Assembly (NCBI GenBank): GCA_944392145.1
Contig: CALXVS010000008.1
Span: 1-54,957 of the forward strand
Direction: 5' to 3'
DNA length: 54,957 bases
From: an uncultured Alphaproteobacteria bacterium
Lineage (GTDB): Bacteria > Pseudomonadota > Alphaproteobacteria > CAAHEQ01 > UBA3637
The notes beneath the pieces are model-generated. The model ran no database searches and had not been told where the DNA came from. It saw only the letters and a list, made by a program, of their open reading frames with translations. Made by a program: the position numbers and the translations under genes. Numbering within the stretch: the first letter of the stretch is position 1; each line of letters opens with the position of its first letter. Of this stretch, positions 42,906 through 51,547 are shown piece after piece.

Positions 42906-43024
42906 ACTGTTTTTTTATGGTTTTTGAAAAAAAGAAAAATTAGCTGATTTTGCATTTAAATAAGTGTGTTAGGACAAAAAAATCCCGTTATTTGTTTTTG
43001 TCCGATTCGGGCGTTACAAAAAGG
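42894..43024. other. 131-bp segment of module C, diverged
   Basis: The length is exactly the same as in the other two modules, and the left end (TTTTTTTGCAACTGTTTTTT) is near-identical to module B. The interior is different sequence. Because both bounding cores read TT, recombination would not invert it; excision is the formal outcome. Confidence 0.7.
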
Positions 43025-43038
43025 TTCCTTTATGTAAC
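43013..43038 (+). repeat. 26-bp site C-right, core TT at 43025-43026
   Basis: Half-site GTTACAAAAAGG, core TT, half-site CCTTTATGTAAC. The arms differ from perfect inverted symmetry at one position only, making it the most symmetric copy. The core orientation equals C-left and is opposite to that of A-right and B-right. Confidence 0.85.
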
Positions 43039-43080
43039 ATAAAGAACAGGTTGAAACCAAGCTGTTTTATGGGAGGTTGC

Positions 43081-45126
43081 ATGTGGAACGTATTTAAAAA
43101 GGTATGGGTTAAGGGAAAAGGGGTTAAAGCGGAATATAACAGCCAGAGGCGTGTCGCGGGTGGAGGCAAATTGTCACAAGCGGCGATTCCTCTCCACCAC
43201 CCCCGCCTGTCTGAAACCGGTCGCAGTATGGTAGAAATGCTGGGCGTTTTGGCGATTATGGGTGTGTTAAGCATTGCCGGCGTGACCGGATACCGCTATG
43301 CCCTGACCAAATACAAAGCCAACGAAATCATGAATGAATTAGACATGCGTGCCCTTGATTTATCGGCCCAGATTTTAAACAGCGGTCAATCATATAAGTG
43401 GGAACAAGAATTGACGGATTCCTTTGGTGGATTGTTGGCGGGAATTTATCCGGTTGCGGCCTACATCGCAAACCGCAACGTGGATTATTTTGAAATTACC
43501 GTCAGTGACATTCCGTCGGATGTTTGCCGTCATTTGGTTCGCGATTATCAGACCCCCAGCGGTATCATTGTTCAAGAATCGGCCTATCAGGGTGACCCCG
43601 ATATCTGTCAACAAACAGATACGGATGAGACATCGCTTGTTATGTCTTTTTTATATAGAAATGATTTTTCGGATACACCGGATTGCGGGGACGCCGCCGA
43701 ATTTTATCCATTGGAACAGGCGTGCCATTGTATTGATGACGAATATATTCGGTTGGACCCCAATACCAATTCTTGCACCTGTATTTCCGGTTATGCGTGG
43801 AATGACAAAGAAGAAAAGTGCTATTCGCAACTATGCCCCGAAGGACAGTTTATGTCGCAAAATTCCGGGTGTGTTGATTGTTCCGTTACCGGCGCGGTTT
43901 CAATTGCCGGGAACACAGATACAAAAGATTCGTGTTTACAGTGCGGCAACCGTGGGATTATACATTATGTTAGTGGTGTGTGGCGGTGTTATAATAAAAC
44001 GAATCCCACATGCGAATCGGGAAAAAGCTTTCGTGACGTAAATGGAGGGTGTCACCCATGCACCAATGGAACGGAATCATTGTTTATCGGATATGAAAAT
44101 GAAGAGGGATACGCCCAATGCCGCGATTGCCCGAAACGGTATATGGATCAAGGAGCGTGCACCTTAAAAGAGATGTGCGAAAAAGGATCCTCATTTCCCT
44201 CTCATGCGGACACAAGCGGAACGGTGAGGTGTGTTTCCTGCTCGGATTCTTCGGATTATACGGTATCATCGGATTACGGGCGGGAATATTGCACTGCGTG
44301 TCAAAATGAATCCGGACAATCAAACCGCGAACTAATCGGAAACACATGTCATAAAAAAATATGTGATTCAGATGAATTCACGGGCGCCGACGGAAAATGT
44401 TATAAATGTAATCAAGCTGCCGCCGTCAAAGTCAATGCCAGCGGTTCGGGATGTGAAGAAATATCATGTGATCGCGAAATTATCAACGGGATGTGCCGGT
44501 TAAAGTGTCCGACCGACGGAACACATATTCAAACAAGTAACGGTGCCTGTTACGATTGTGCAGCGGATGATCATTTTTTGGTTTCCGAAAGCGATTGCAA
44601 CAAATGCACACCGAAACGGGATTGGTTCGGCACGACACAAAGTGCCGCTTCCTGTATTTTAAGCAGCCGTTTTACAGAGGGCTCTACCTTTGCCGGTGGA
44701 ACTGTATATACGGGTAATTTTACGGCCCTGAGTTGTCAGCAAAATTATTTTATCGGTCATCCTGAATATGGGATTTCAGAGGCAGCCATCAAATATTGCG
44801 AAAAATGTCCCGGAAAACATGTGATGGCGCAGTTTTGTGTATCCGATAATGCATGTCAACAGGGCAGTCAGTTTTTATCTCCCTCTGATTCGCGCAATTT
44901 GTGTGTTTCCTGTGACAGTGTCAATGCTGTTTATATTGCATCCGGAGAAAAGGAACGTCAGTTATGTTCAAATTGCACAACGACAAAACGGTTTTGGGCG
45001 GGAACATCTTGTTATCCGTGTGATTCGGGCGATGAACCCACCATCAGCACACCGGAAGAAGAAGATAGCTGCCTAAATTGCGGTAATCGGATTATTGAAG
45101 ACGGCCGGTGCATCCGCCCCCGTTAA
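43081..45126 (+). CDS. large cysteine-rich type IV pilin-like surface protein C
   Basis: The 681-residue protein starts at ATG 43081 (GGGAGG upstream; an in-frame TTG at 43051 is less likely). It has an unusually long, basic 47-residue leader before the prepilin signal TGRSMVEML, then the hydrophobic helix and a stretch YRYALTKYKAN shared with protein A. From about residue 200 it is a long series of Cys-rich modules with CxxC and CxxCxxG spacing (CEKCPGKHVM, CVSCDSVNAV, CNKCTPKRDW), reminiscent of furin/TNFR-like disulfide modules. It lacks the NWWSA-type C-terminal domain of A and B. It is probably a surface-exposed filament tip or adhesin (inference). Confidence 0.78.
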   Translation: MWNVFKKVWVKGKGVKAEYNSQRRVAGGGKLSQAAIPLHHPRLSETGRSMVEMLGVLAIMGVLSIAGVTGYRYALTKYKANEIMNELDMRALDLSAQILNSGQSYKWEQELTDSFGGLLAGIYPVAAYIANRNVDYFEITVSDIPSDVCRHLVRDYQTPSGIIVQESAYQGDPDICQQTDTDETSLVMSFLYRNDFSDTPDCGDAAEFYPLEQACHCIDDEYIRLDPNTNSCTCISGYAWNDKEEKCYSQLCPEGQFMSQNSGCVDCSVTGAVSIAGNTDTKDSCLQCGNRGIIHYVSGVWRCYNKTNPTCESGKSFRDVNGGCHPCTNGTESLFIGYENEEGYAQCRDCPKRYMDQGACTLKEMCEKGSSFPSHADTSGTVRCVSCSDSSDYTVSSDYGREYCTACQNESGQSNRELIGNTCHKKICDSDEFTGADGKCYKCNQAAAVKVNASGSGCEEISCDREIINGMCRLKCPTDGTHIQTSNGACYDCAADDHFLVSESDCNKCTPKRDWFGTTQSAASCILSSRFTEGSTFAGGTVYTGNFTALSCQQNYFIGHPEYGISEAAIKYCEKCPGKHVMAQFCVSDNACQQGSQFLSPSDSRNLCVSCDSVNAVYIASGEKERQLCSNCTTTKRFWAGTSCYPCDSGDEPTISTPEEEDSCLNCGNRIIEDGRCIRPR

Positions 45127-45242
45127 AGCAGTTAAAAAAGTCCGTTTCGTTATTCGGGATTAAAGACACATATACTTTTGCCGGCCTTGTTTCGGGGATG
45201 ACGTCTTCCCATGTGTTTTGCATATAAAAAAAGGAAGAACCT

Positions 45243-45602
45243 ATGGATCAAATAAACCATTACTTTATTCGTGTTTTACGCCAAGAATATGGGCAGTTTA
45301 ACGGCACTGTCCGGCGCGAGGCCTATTGGATGTTTATGCTGATTACCTTTATCGGATCTTTGTGCGTGGCACTGATAGCCGGATTCTTGGGACTTTACTT
45401 ACTGAATGCTTTATATGCGCTGGCGTTATTTATTCCCATTTTGGGGATGAGTGTCAGAAGATTGCGTGATGTCGGTTTATCGGTTTGGTGGATTTTATTG
45501 GGGTTGATTCCGGTCATCGGGGAAATCATGGTTTTACTGTTGTGCGCTTTGCCAAGCGGATATGCCGACAAGCATTTAAAAATCAAACGAATCAAAAAAT
45601 AA
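45243..45602 (+). CDS. DUF805 family membrane protein
   Basis: The 119-residue integral membrane protein has an N-terminal segment with RREAYWMFMLITFIG. Two or three further helices follow, and the family signature is SVRRLRDVGLSVWWILLGLI. DUF805 proteins are small, widespread and of unknown function. AAGGAAGA precedes the start. It stands alone between pilin C and a convergent rubrerythrin gene. Confidence 0.85.
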   Translation: MDQINHYFIRVLRQEYGQFNGTVRREAYWMFMLITFIGSLCVALIAGFLGLYLLNALYALALFIPILGMSVRRLRDVGLSVWWILLGLIPVIGEIMVLLLCALPSGYADKHLKIKRIKK

Positions 45603-45605
45603 AAA

Positions 45606-45635
45606 ATCCCCGTGGGTTCCCACGGGGATAAAACC
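45606..45635 (-). terminator. terminator of the rubrerythrin gene
   Basis: ATCCCCGTGGG and CCCACGGGGAT form a perfect 11-bp stem with a very short loop. On the minus strand it is followed by a T-rich tract, so it serves rbr. Confidence 0.85.
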
Positions 45636-45645
45636 GATTTATGGT

Positions 45646-46188
45646 TTAATAATTTTGGGCCCGCAATTGGAAATACGATTGTGCGTGCGAACACACGGGG
45701 CAAATTTCCGGCGCTTTTTTGCCGATAACAATATGTCCGCAATTTGAACATTCCCAAATCATGTCGCCATCACGTGAAAAGACCAGGCCGTTTTCAATGT
45801 TAGCCAACAATTTACGGTATCTTTCTTCGTGTTCTTTTTCAATTTTGCCGACCATTTCAAATAACAAAGCGATTTTTTCAAACCCTTCCTCGCGGGCTTC
45901 TTTGGCAAAACCGGCATACATGTCGGTCCATTCATAGTTTTCACCATTTGCGGCGTCAACCAAGTTTTCGGGTGTTGAAGGAATATTGCCATCATGTAAC
46001 AGTTTAAACCAGATTTTGGCGTGTTCTTTTTCATTGTTGGCGGTTTCTTCAAAAATTTTGGCAATTTGGACATAGCCGTCTTTTTTGGCTTTTGAAGCGT
46101 AATAGGTGTATTTGTTACGCGCTTGGGATTCGCCGGCAAAAGCCGCCCACAGGTTTTGTTCCGTTTTTGATCCTTTTAATTCTTTCAT
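45646..46188 (-). CDS. rbr: rubrerythrin
   Basis: The 180-residue non-haem diiron peroxidase reduces H2O2 in anaerobes and microaerophiles. A ferritin-like four-helix domain shows [33 protein letters not shown] and [16 protein letters not shown] (E and ExxH ligands). A C-terminal rubredoxin domain follows ([12 protein letters not shown], then [11 protein letters not shown]). The start MKELKGSKT is preferred over an upstream ATG. It lies 4 bp after perR and is probably controlled by it. It implies a low-oxygen lifestyle. Confidence 0.95.
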   Translation of the reverse strand: MKELKGSKTEQNLWAAFAGESQARNKYTYYASKAKKDGYVQIAKIFEETANNEKEHAKIWFKLLHDGNIPSTPENLVDAANGENYEWTDMYAGFAKEAREEGFEKIALLFEMVGKIEKEHEERYRKLLANIENGLVFSRDGDMIWECSNCGHIVIGKKAPEICPVCSHAQSYFQLRAQNY

Positions 46189-46192
46189 TGTT

Positions 46193-46576
46193 TTATCCTT
46201 TTGTTGATTGACAGGCGGCACAAACACCGTCAAAAATCAATGTGTGCCCCTGAATTTGAAATCCGTGCGCGGCAGGGGCCTTGTTCAAATAAACCTGATA
46301 CGGTAACATTACATCATCAACTTTACCGCAGTGGCGGCAACGGACATGGTAATGTGGCGTTGTGGTTTTGTCAAAATAATCGGCGCCATCCGGCACTTGA
46401 ATCCGAACAATTTGACCGTTTTGAACCAAATCGTTCAAGTTACGATAAACTGTCCCCTTGCTGATAGAAGGAAATTTTTTCGCCACAACAAAATACACCT
46501 CATCTGCCGAGGCATGACATAATGTGGTCACAGCCTCTAAAACCAAGTGTTTTTGAATTGTTTGCCGGCGTTTCAT
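46193..46576 (-). CDS. perR: Fur-family peroxide regulator, PerR-like
   Basis: The 127-residue repressor has an N-terminal winged helix ([15 protein letters not shown]), the [12 protein letters not shown] metal-site block and two CxxC pairs (CRHCG, CAACQ) for structural zinc. Being in an operon with rubrerythrin supports a PerR role over iron regulation. A perfect palindrome overlaps its promoter, consistent with autoregulation. Confidence 0.88.
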   Translation of the reverse strand: MKRRQTIQKHLVLEAVTTLCHASADEVYFVVAKKFPSISKGTVYRNLNDLVQNGQIVRIQVPDGADYFDKTTTPHYHVRCRHCGKVDDVMLPYQVYLNKAPAAHGFQIQGHTLIFDGVCAACQSTKG

Positions 46577-46607
46577 AAGTTCCCTTATCAGTAATGATTC
46601 CTATTAT

Positions 46608-46639
46608 GGATAATTATCCTAACTTTTTATGAATGTCAA
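46608..46639 (-). promoter_or_regulatory. perR-rbr promoter with palindromic operator
   Basis: On the minus strand TTGACA (46634-46639) is followed 17 bp later by TAATTA (46611-46616). The perfect 12-bp palindrome GGATAATTATCC (46608-46619) covers the -10. Its AT-rich dyad resembles Fur/PerR boxes. Binding by the adjacent PerR is inferred. Confidence 0.65.
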
Positions 46640-46653
46640 GGTGTTTTTTTATC

Positions 46654-46682
46654 TTGACGGAAAAAAAGGGAATGCTTATCTA
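46654..46682 (+). promoter_or_regulatory. divergent promoter for the BOF protein gene
   Basis: TTGACG at 46654-46659, a 17-bp spacer and TATCTA at 46677-46682. It faces away from perR, about 35 bp from the PerR-like palindrome. Confidence 0.6.
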
Positions 46683-46707
46683 AAGAGAACAAAAAAGGGA
46701 GGGATGT

Positions 46708-47058
46708 TTGAAACAACTGTTATTTTTCATCGTGATCGGTTTTTTAATCGGTGCCGGTGGAGTTTGGGGGCGGTATGCGGCCTTTGATAAACCCGAATCG
46801 TTTTTAATAACCTTGCGTCAGGCGAAACAGCTGCCCGAAGGTATCCCTGTTTGGGTGCGCGGACGCATTACAACGCGAATTGGTCCGAATTTATATTTGT
46901 TTGCTGACCGACACGACAGTGCCGCGGTACACATTTTACCCCAACAATGGAACGGCCTGTGGGTTCAACCGAAAGACAACGTTTTGATTTTGGGCGGAAT
47001 CCGTTTATATGACGGTTTATGGCGTATTGAGGCTGACCAAGTTCGGTTGGCCGATTAA
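46708..47058 (+). CDS. small exported OB-fold (BOF-like) protein
   Basis: The 116-residue protein has an N-terminal signal or anchor (LLFFIVIGFLIGAGGVWG). A small beta-barrel follows: GIPVWVRGRITTRIGPNLYL, ADRHDSAAVHILPQQW, then VLILGGIRLYDGLWRIEADQ. This resembles the bacterial OB-fold (YgiW/BOF) family of periplasmic stress proteins, though the match is by pattern only. The start is TTG 46708 after AGGGAGG; the nearby ATG at 46704 is in another frame. It is divergent from perR, so peroxide-linked regulation is possible. Confidence 0.65.
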   Translation: MKQLLFFIVIGFLIGAGGVWGRYAAFDKPESFLITLRQAKQLPEGIPVWVRGRITTRIGPNLYLFADRHDSAAVHILPQQWNGLWVQPKDNVLILGGIRLYDGLWRIEADQVRLAD

Positions 47059-47137
47059 AAAACATGAAAAAGGAATGCTTTCGCTGCTTTTTCTTTAAAA
47101 ATTTTTATCTTATATGTTGTTTAAAAGGAATCAGGAG

Positions 47138-48055
47138 ATGACATTACATACGTTCGGCGGGTATTTACAGGCTTTTTCAGCCGTCTTTTTTTGGAGCTTT
47201 AATACCATATTGGCAACATTGTTTTTGACAGATCTGACTCCGATTGAATTTGCATTCGGACGGTGGTTTTTTGCCATGCTGATTTTATTGCCGATGGCAT
47301 GGGAGGGCCTTAAACAAAATTATGCCTATCTATTGAAACGATGGAAATGGGTTGTTGCATTGGCCGTAACCGGTATTGTATTGGATAACACGTTAATTTA
47401 CATTGCCGCCCGCACGACAACTCCTGTTGAAATGGGTCTTTTAAATGCCTTGGGACCGGTGTTTTTATGCCTGTTAACATGGATTTTTTTACGCGCTCCC
47501 GTTTATAAAACCCAGGTTTTGGGAATCTTAAGTGCTTTTGCGGGAGTGGTTATTATCGTATCAAAAGGAAAATGGGCAAATATTGCTTCTTTTAACTTTT
47601 CGGTGGGTGATTGGTGGATGATTTTAAATGCGTTTTGTTTTGCGCTTTACAGTTTTTTGCAATACTCTCGCCCTGCTTTTTTAAAACAACGTGATTTGTT
47701 GGCGGCAACCGTGGTTATGGGGGTGGTGATTTTATTGCCCGTTTTGTTGTGGCAAACACCGATTGATCGCTTGAAACTGTTGGGGCGTGACGAATATTCC
47801 GTTTTACTTTATTTGGGTGTCTTTAATTCGGTTATAGCTTATTTAATGTGGAACAGTGCCCTAAACGCGATCGGCACGATCAAAACGGGTATTGTGTATT
47901 ATTTAATGCCTGTTCTGACAATGGCCGAAGCGGTTGTTGTTTTGCATGAACATATTTCATGGGCAGAAGCCATCGGCGGTCTTGTCGTTTTGGCCGGCAT
48001 TGTCATTGTCGGCATGGGGCAACATATCCGGCCGGCTAAAAACGAAAATAAATAA
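47138..48055 (+). CDS. EamA/DMT-superfamily transporter
   Basis: The protein is about 305 residues with ten predicted membrane helices in two EamA repeats. The first holds FFWSFNTILATLFL, TPIEFAFGRWFFAML and AARTTTPVEMGLLNALGPVF. The second holds MILNAFCFALYSFLQY and GVFNSVIAYLMWNSALNAIG, followed by YYLMPVLTMAEAVVV and a C-terminal helix. The superfamily exports or imports small metabolites; the substrate is not predictable here. ATG 47138 (AAGGA 10 bases upstream) is preferred to the earlier ATG at 47114. Its last 20 bp overlap the convergent AlgI-like gene. Confidence 0.85.
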   Translation: MTLHTFGGYLQAFSAVFFWSFNTILATLFLTDLTPIEFAFGRWFFAMLILLPMAWEGLKQNYAYLLKRWKWVVALAVTGIVLDNTLIYIAARTTTPVEMGLLNALGPVFLCLLTWIFLRAPVYKTQVLGILSAFAGVVIIVSKGKWANIASFNFSVGDWWMILNAFCFALYSFLQYSRPAFLKQRDLLAATVVMGVVILLPVLLWQTPIDRLKLLGRDEYSVLLYLGVFNSVIAYLMWNSALNAIGTIKTGIVYYLMPVLTMAEAVVVLHEHISWAEAIGGLVVLAGIVIVGMGQHIRPAKNENK

Positions 48056-49457
48056 AGGGGTTAAAACTGCTGGCAACCAAAAAAAGAAAGCTGGCTGCCA
48101 AAACAGTGAAACACCACAGGTTGGAAAGCGTGATTTGCATGGCAGAGGCCTCCGGATCGGTTACAGCTGCCTTTTTTAAAATACCTGTCGCCCCTAATGC
48201 GGCCAGGGCAAAAACAATCAACTGGAATTCAGAAACGTAATAGAACAGTCCATAATCCGGCGTAGATGTATTCAGTCCCAACATAACCCCTAAATAAGAA
48301 TGGGCGTAAGAAAGCGAATCGGCCCTGAAAATCACCCACCCGATCAGAACCGCTATTATCAAATATACATGTTTAAACGGTGTTAAAAAGCGTGGGAAAG
48401 CTGAATCATTTATCTTCTTTAAAATTTTTTCGGCGATAATCAATCCGCCGTGCCACAAGCCCCAAACAATGAATGTCCAATCGGCGCCATGCCACAAGCC
48501 CGTTAAAAAAAACACCAACCCCAAATTAAACAGCGTTCGAATAAAACCTCGTTTATTTCCGCCCAAAGGGATATAAACATACTCTTTAAACCATCCGGAC
48601 AAAGACATGTGCCAGCGGCGCCAAAAATCCGTCAATGAACGGGCAACATAGGGGTAATTAAAGTTTTCTTTGAACCGAAAGCCGAACAAACGGCCTAACC
48701 CGATTGCCATATCGGAATAACCGCTGAAATCATAATAAAGTTGTAATGTGTAAAATGCCGCACCGATCCAGCAAACAGCAACGGATAATTCGTCGGCCGG
48801 CAGGGCAAAAATTTTATCAACCGTTTCACCCAATGTATTGGCAATCAGGACTTTTTTACCCAGACCAATCATAAATCGGCGTAAACCGGCAGCAGCGTTG
48901 GCAAGCGTATGAACACGGTTTGTCAACTGCGGGGCGATATCATGATATTTTAAAATCGGGCCGGCAACCAGTTGTGGAAAAAACGAGATATATAGCAAAA
49001 GGCGCAGGGGATTTTTTTCTGCCGGGACGGTTTTGGCGGCCACATCCGCCAAATAAGATAAACTTTGAAATGTATAAAAGGATATACCCAGCGGCAGAAT
49101 CGTTTTGGCAAAGGGTTCATCAATCCAACCGGCACGTATCAGAATGTCTCCCGCAAAATATCGATATTTAAAGTAAAACAATACACCTAAAATACCGGAA
49201 ACGGTCGTGATTAGTACCCCGTAAAACAGGGCCGAAAATACCCCTCCCCGTGGAAGAGCATTTAAAACCAGTGCAGCCAACCATGTGACACCTGTAACCC
49301 CTAACAATGCCAAAACATAAATCGGTTCGCCGAATGTGTAAAATACCAGGCTGGCAATCAACAAGATTGTATTTCTAAACTCCTGTCGGGCAATAAAATA
49401 TAAAACCGTAACCACCGGTAAGAAAAAACTTAAAAAAACAATAGATGAAAACAACAT
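48036..49457 (-). CDS. MBOAT-family O-acetyltransferase (AlgI-like)
   Basis: The 473-residue polytopic membrane protein has the MBOAT hallmark GLWHGADWTFIVWGLWHGG, whose His is the presumed catalytic residue. Other family blocks are LPLGISFYTFQSLSYLADV, YYDFSGYSDMAIGLGRLFGF and DFWRRWHMSLSGWFKEYVYI. These proteins move acetyl groups across the inner membrane to O-acetylate extracellular polysaccharide. It is 3 bp after an AlgJ/AlgX-like gene, forming the usual two-gene acetylation unit. Confidence 0.92.
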   Translation of the reverse strand: MLFSSIVFLSFFLPVVTVLYFIARQEFRNTILLIASLVFYTFGEPIYVLALLGVTGVTWLAALVLNALPRGGVFSALFYGVLITTVSGILGVLFYFKYRYFAGDILIRAGWIDEPFAKTILPLGISFYTFQSLSYLADVAAKTVPAEKNPLRLLLYISFFPQLVAGPILKYHDIAPQLTNRVHTLANAAAGLRRFMIGLGKKVLIANTLGETVDKIFALPADELSVAVCWIGAAFYTLQLYYDFSGYSDMAIGLGRLFGFRFKENFNYPYVARSLTDFWRRWHMSLSGWFKEYVYIPLGGNKRGFIRTLFNLGLVFFLTGLWHGADWTFIVWGLWHGGLIIAEKILKKINDSAFPRFLTPFKHVYLIIAVLIGWVIFRADSLSYAHSYLGVMLGLNTSTPDYGLFYYVSEFQLIVFALAALGATGILKKAAVTDPEASAMQITLSNLWCFTVLAASFLFLVASSFNPFIYFRF

Positions 49458-49460
49458 GTG

Positions 49461-50618
49461 TCACCCTCTCCACATACGGGTCAGTTCAATCAACTTTAAT
49501 TCAGAAATTTCAAAAATCAAAATATCGGGCTTAAAATCTAAAATGCTTTGTTGTTCCTCGTCAAGCCAAATGTTCCATTTTTCTCCTTTGGGATTAAACC
49601 GAATGGTACGCAGGTTTTTAAACGTGTCCTTTAAAAAATCTATCATATAGTTTCCGTATGAATCGTGATACATGACGACGTTTAAGTGATTCAACGCATC
49701 CGGTGTTTGATATAAACCGTAACGGATGCTTGAGTGGATTGTTTTCGTTGTGCGCGGTTTTTTTAAAGAAAAGAATTCATAGGCGGTTTTATCGGCATAA
49801 TCCGGATTTTTAAGCATTTTATATAAAATACCACCCTTGTCTCCTTCGGATTCTATAATTTCATTTTTTAACTGAATATCAAAATCATTGCGGGTAAAAT
49901 AAGTGACAGCAGGAAAATCACGTTTTATGGCTCGCATCAATTCCTGATAGGCTATAAAAGCCCCACTGTAGTTCCAATGGGTATCCGTTTTCCAATAAAG
50001 CGGTACAGGCGCGTTTAAAACGGCACTTTTCAGTTTTTCTTCCATGGGGATAAACGTTATCCCTTTCGGCATAAGTGCCCCCACCTGACGATTTAAGGGC
50101 GGATTATTCCTCCGTTTAAAAAAGTTGGGAAAATAACGTGTGTAAATTTGTGGTTTTTCGGACGGCACAATCAAATAAACCTTGATCTTATTCTTTTGAG
50201 CCCAAGCAACCGTTCGCTTTAATTTCTGTGCAATCTTTTTTTTCTCTTGTTCCGTCAGAATGATTTTCCGTTGATAAGCATTTAAATTATGAAAATTGTG
50301 TTTATTACCAAAGGCATTACGAAACAGCCAACCGTCCCGGCCGATTAAAACATTTTTGTTTCCTTTAGTGTTAAATATGTTTAAAAAGCTTGCGTGTATG
50401 TCAATCAGGGTATCCCGTATTATCAAATGATCAACAAGTGCTTTTTCAAAAACGGTGCCGAATTCCCGATTAAGGCCCTTTTCTGTAAACACAGATGGAA
50501 AAGATGTTAAAGAACGATTTTCATTTTCTGATATTGAGGCATCCGATAAAAAAATTCCCCCTGTAACCAGCAGGGAAGAAATCAGTAAAAACAAAATATT
50601 AGTCAGTATTTTAAACAT
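49461..50618 (-). CDS. AlgJ/AlgX-like SGNH acetyltransferase
   Basis: The 385-residue protein has an N-terminal signal anchor (NILFLLISSLLVTGGIFL). The AlgX/J SGNH-like domain contains GRDGWLFRNAFGN, VYLIVPSEKPQIYTRYFP, the TDTHWNYSGAF block (conserved Asp-His) and VVMYHDSYGNYMIDFL with the presumed Ser nucleophile. Members accept acetyl from the MBOAT partner and acetylate polysaccharide in the periplasm. The polymer is unknown, as no polymer synthesis genes lie nearby. Confidence 0.85.
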   Translation of the reverse strand: MFKILTNILFLLISSLLVTGGIFLSDASISENENRSLTSFPSVFTEKGLNREFGTVFEKALVDHLIIRDTLIDIHASFLNIFNTKGNKNVLIGRDGWLFRNAFGNKHNFHNLNAYQRKIILTEQEKKKIAQKLKRTVAWAQKNKIKVYLIVPSEKPQIYTRYFPNFFKRRNNPPLNRQVGALMPKGITFIPMEEKLKSAVLNAPVPLYWKTDTHWNYSGAFIAYQELMRAIKRDFPAVTYFTRNDFDIQLKNEIIESEGDKGGILYKMLKNPDYADKTAYEFFSLKKPRTTKTIHSSIRYGLYQTPDALNHLNVVMYHDSYGNYMIDFLKDTFKNLRTIRFNPKGEKWNIWLDEEQQSILDFKPDILIFEISELKLIELTRMWRG

Positions 50619-50691
50619 TTGTATGACGCCCTGAAACGATTAAACTCTACTACCGTTTTTTGCATAAATCAATCAGATTTTCTAAATATAT

Positions 50692-50720
50692 TTGACAAAA
50701 AAGAAAAATGGGTGTATTTT
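50692..50720 (+). promoter_or_regulatory. promoter of the gene at 50742
   Basis: TTGACA at 50692-50697, a 17-bp spacer and TATTTT at 50715-50720, followed by GAGGAGG just ahead of the ATG. Confidence 0.7.
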
Positions 50721-50741
50721 TTATTTATGAGGAGGTAAATA

Positions 50742-51464
50742 ATGGCATTAAAGGATAAATTATTACAGGCTGCAGCCATTGGGGCGGCGTTTGCGGCAAC
50801 ATTTGCGGGGCCGCGTATGAATGCCGATCAACAACAAGACGTGCCGTTATCATCCGATGCGATTACGGCGCATGTGAACAGATTGGGGGCTTTTACTCCC
50901 CAAGGAAAACAGACTGATGATTCACTTAAGTTTTCTTTAATGGGTGTTGACATTGATACAGCCAAATTTAATAAAGAACAACAAAGAAATCCGGATTTGA
51001 AGAATGTTGGTTTAATACAAACGGATCAGGAATTGGGTATTTCCATTAAAGATTCTGAAACGGGACAAACGTACCAGATTTTTGCCGATCGTAATCAAGT
51101 GATGGATTTTTCAAAGAATCCTGATAAAGATCCGTCCACAATGAATGTGACAATGAGTGTTGTGGAAAAAGATGGCACATGTCGTGCTATGGTACGTGAG
51201 GATGCCGAACGGGTCGCCGGATGTTTTATTGATGCGTTATATAAATTGGATAGTGCCGATTTAGTGGATGCGAATGGTATTTTGGCTAAAGCTGCCGAAT
51301 GCAGTAAATTCACAGTCAAATGCACGCCAAAAGCAATTATTCGTGGTAGAATGGCAACGGAATTGGCAGATGTTATTGATGTCTGTCAAGCGCGGAAAAT
51401 GCAGCAATATTATGCATATTCAGGTAATTTTAGGACCGCTTTGAACCAAAACGGTGGCCGTTAG
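50742..51464 (+). CDS. hypothetical protein, unknown function
   Basis: The 240-residue protein has an N-terminal Ala-rich hydrophobic stretch (LLQAAAIGAAFAATFAGP) that could be a weak signal or anchor. The body is a mainly soluble alpha/beta sequence with five Cys (positions about 158-216, CxxxF and CSKFTVKC patterns). It has a good ribosome-binding site (GAGGAGG) and its own promoter. It is monocistronic, and codon use looks somewhat more AT-rich than that of neighbouring housekeeping genes. I do not recognise any family. Confidence 0.65.
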   Translation: MALKDKLLQAAAIGAAFAATFAGPRMNADQQQDVPLSSDAITAHVNRLGAFTPQGKQTDDSLKFSLMGVDIDTAKFNKEQQRNPDLKNVGLIQTDQELGISIKDSETGQTYQIFADRNQVMDFSKNPDKDPSTMNVTMSVVEKDGTCRAMVREDAERVAGCFIDALYKLDSADLVDANGILAKAAECSKFTVKCTPKAIIRGRMATELADVIDVCQARKMQQYYAYSGNFRTALNQNGGR

Positions 51465-51547
51465 ATAGATACCGATCTGATTAAACCGATTGCTTAAAAT
51501 AAGAGGTTGTTTTTTTTAAAGGTCACTTTGTTCGGATTGTATTTTGT

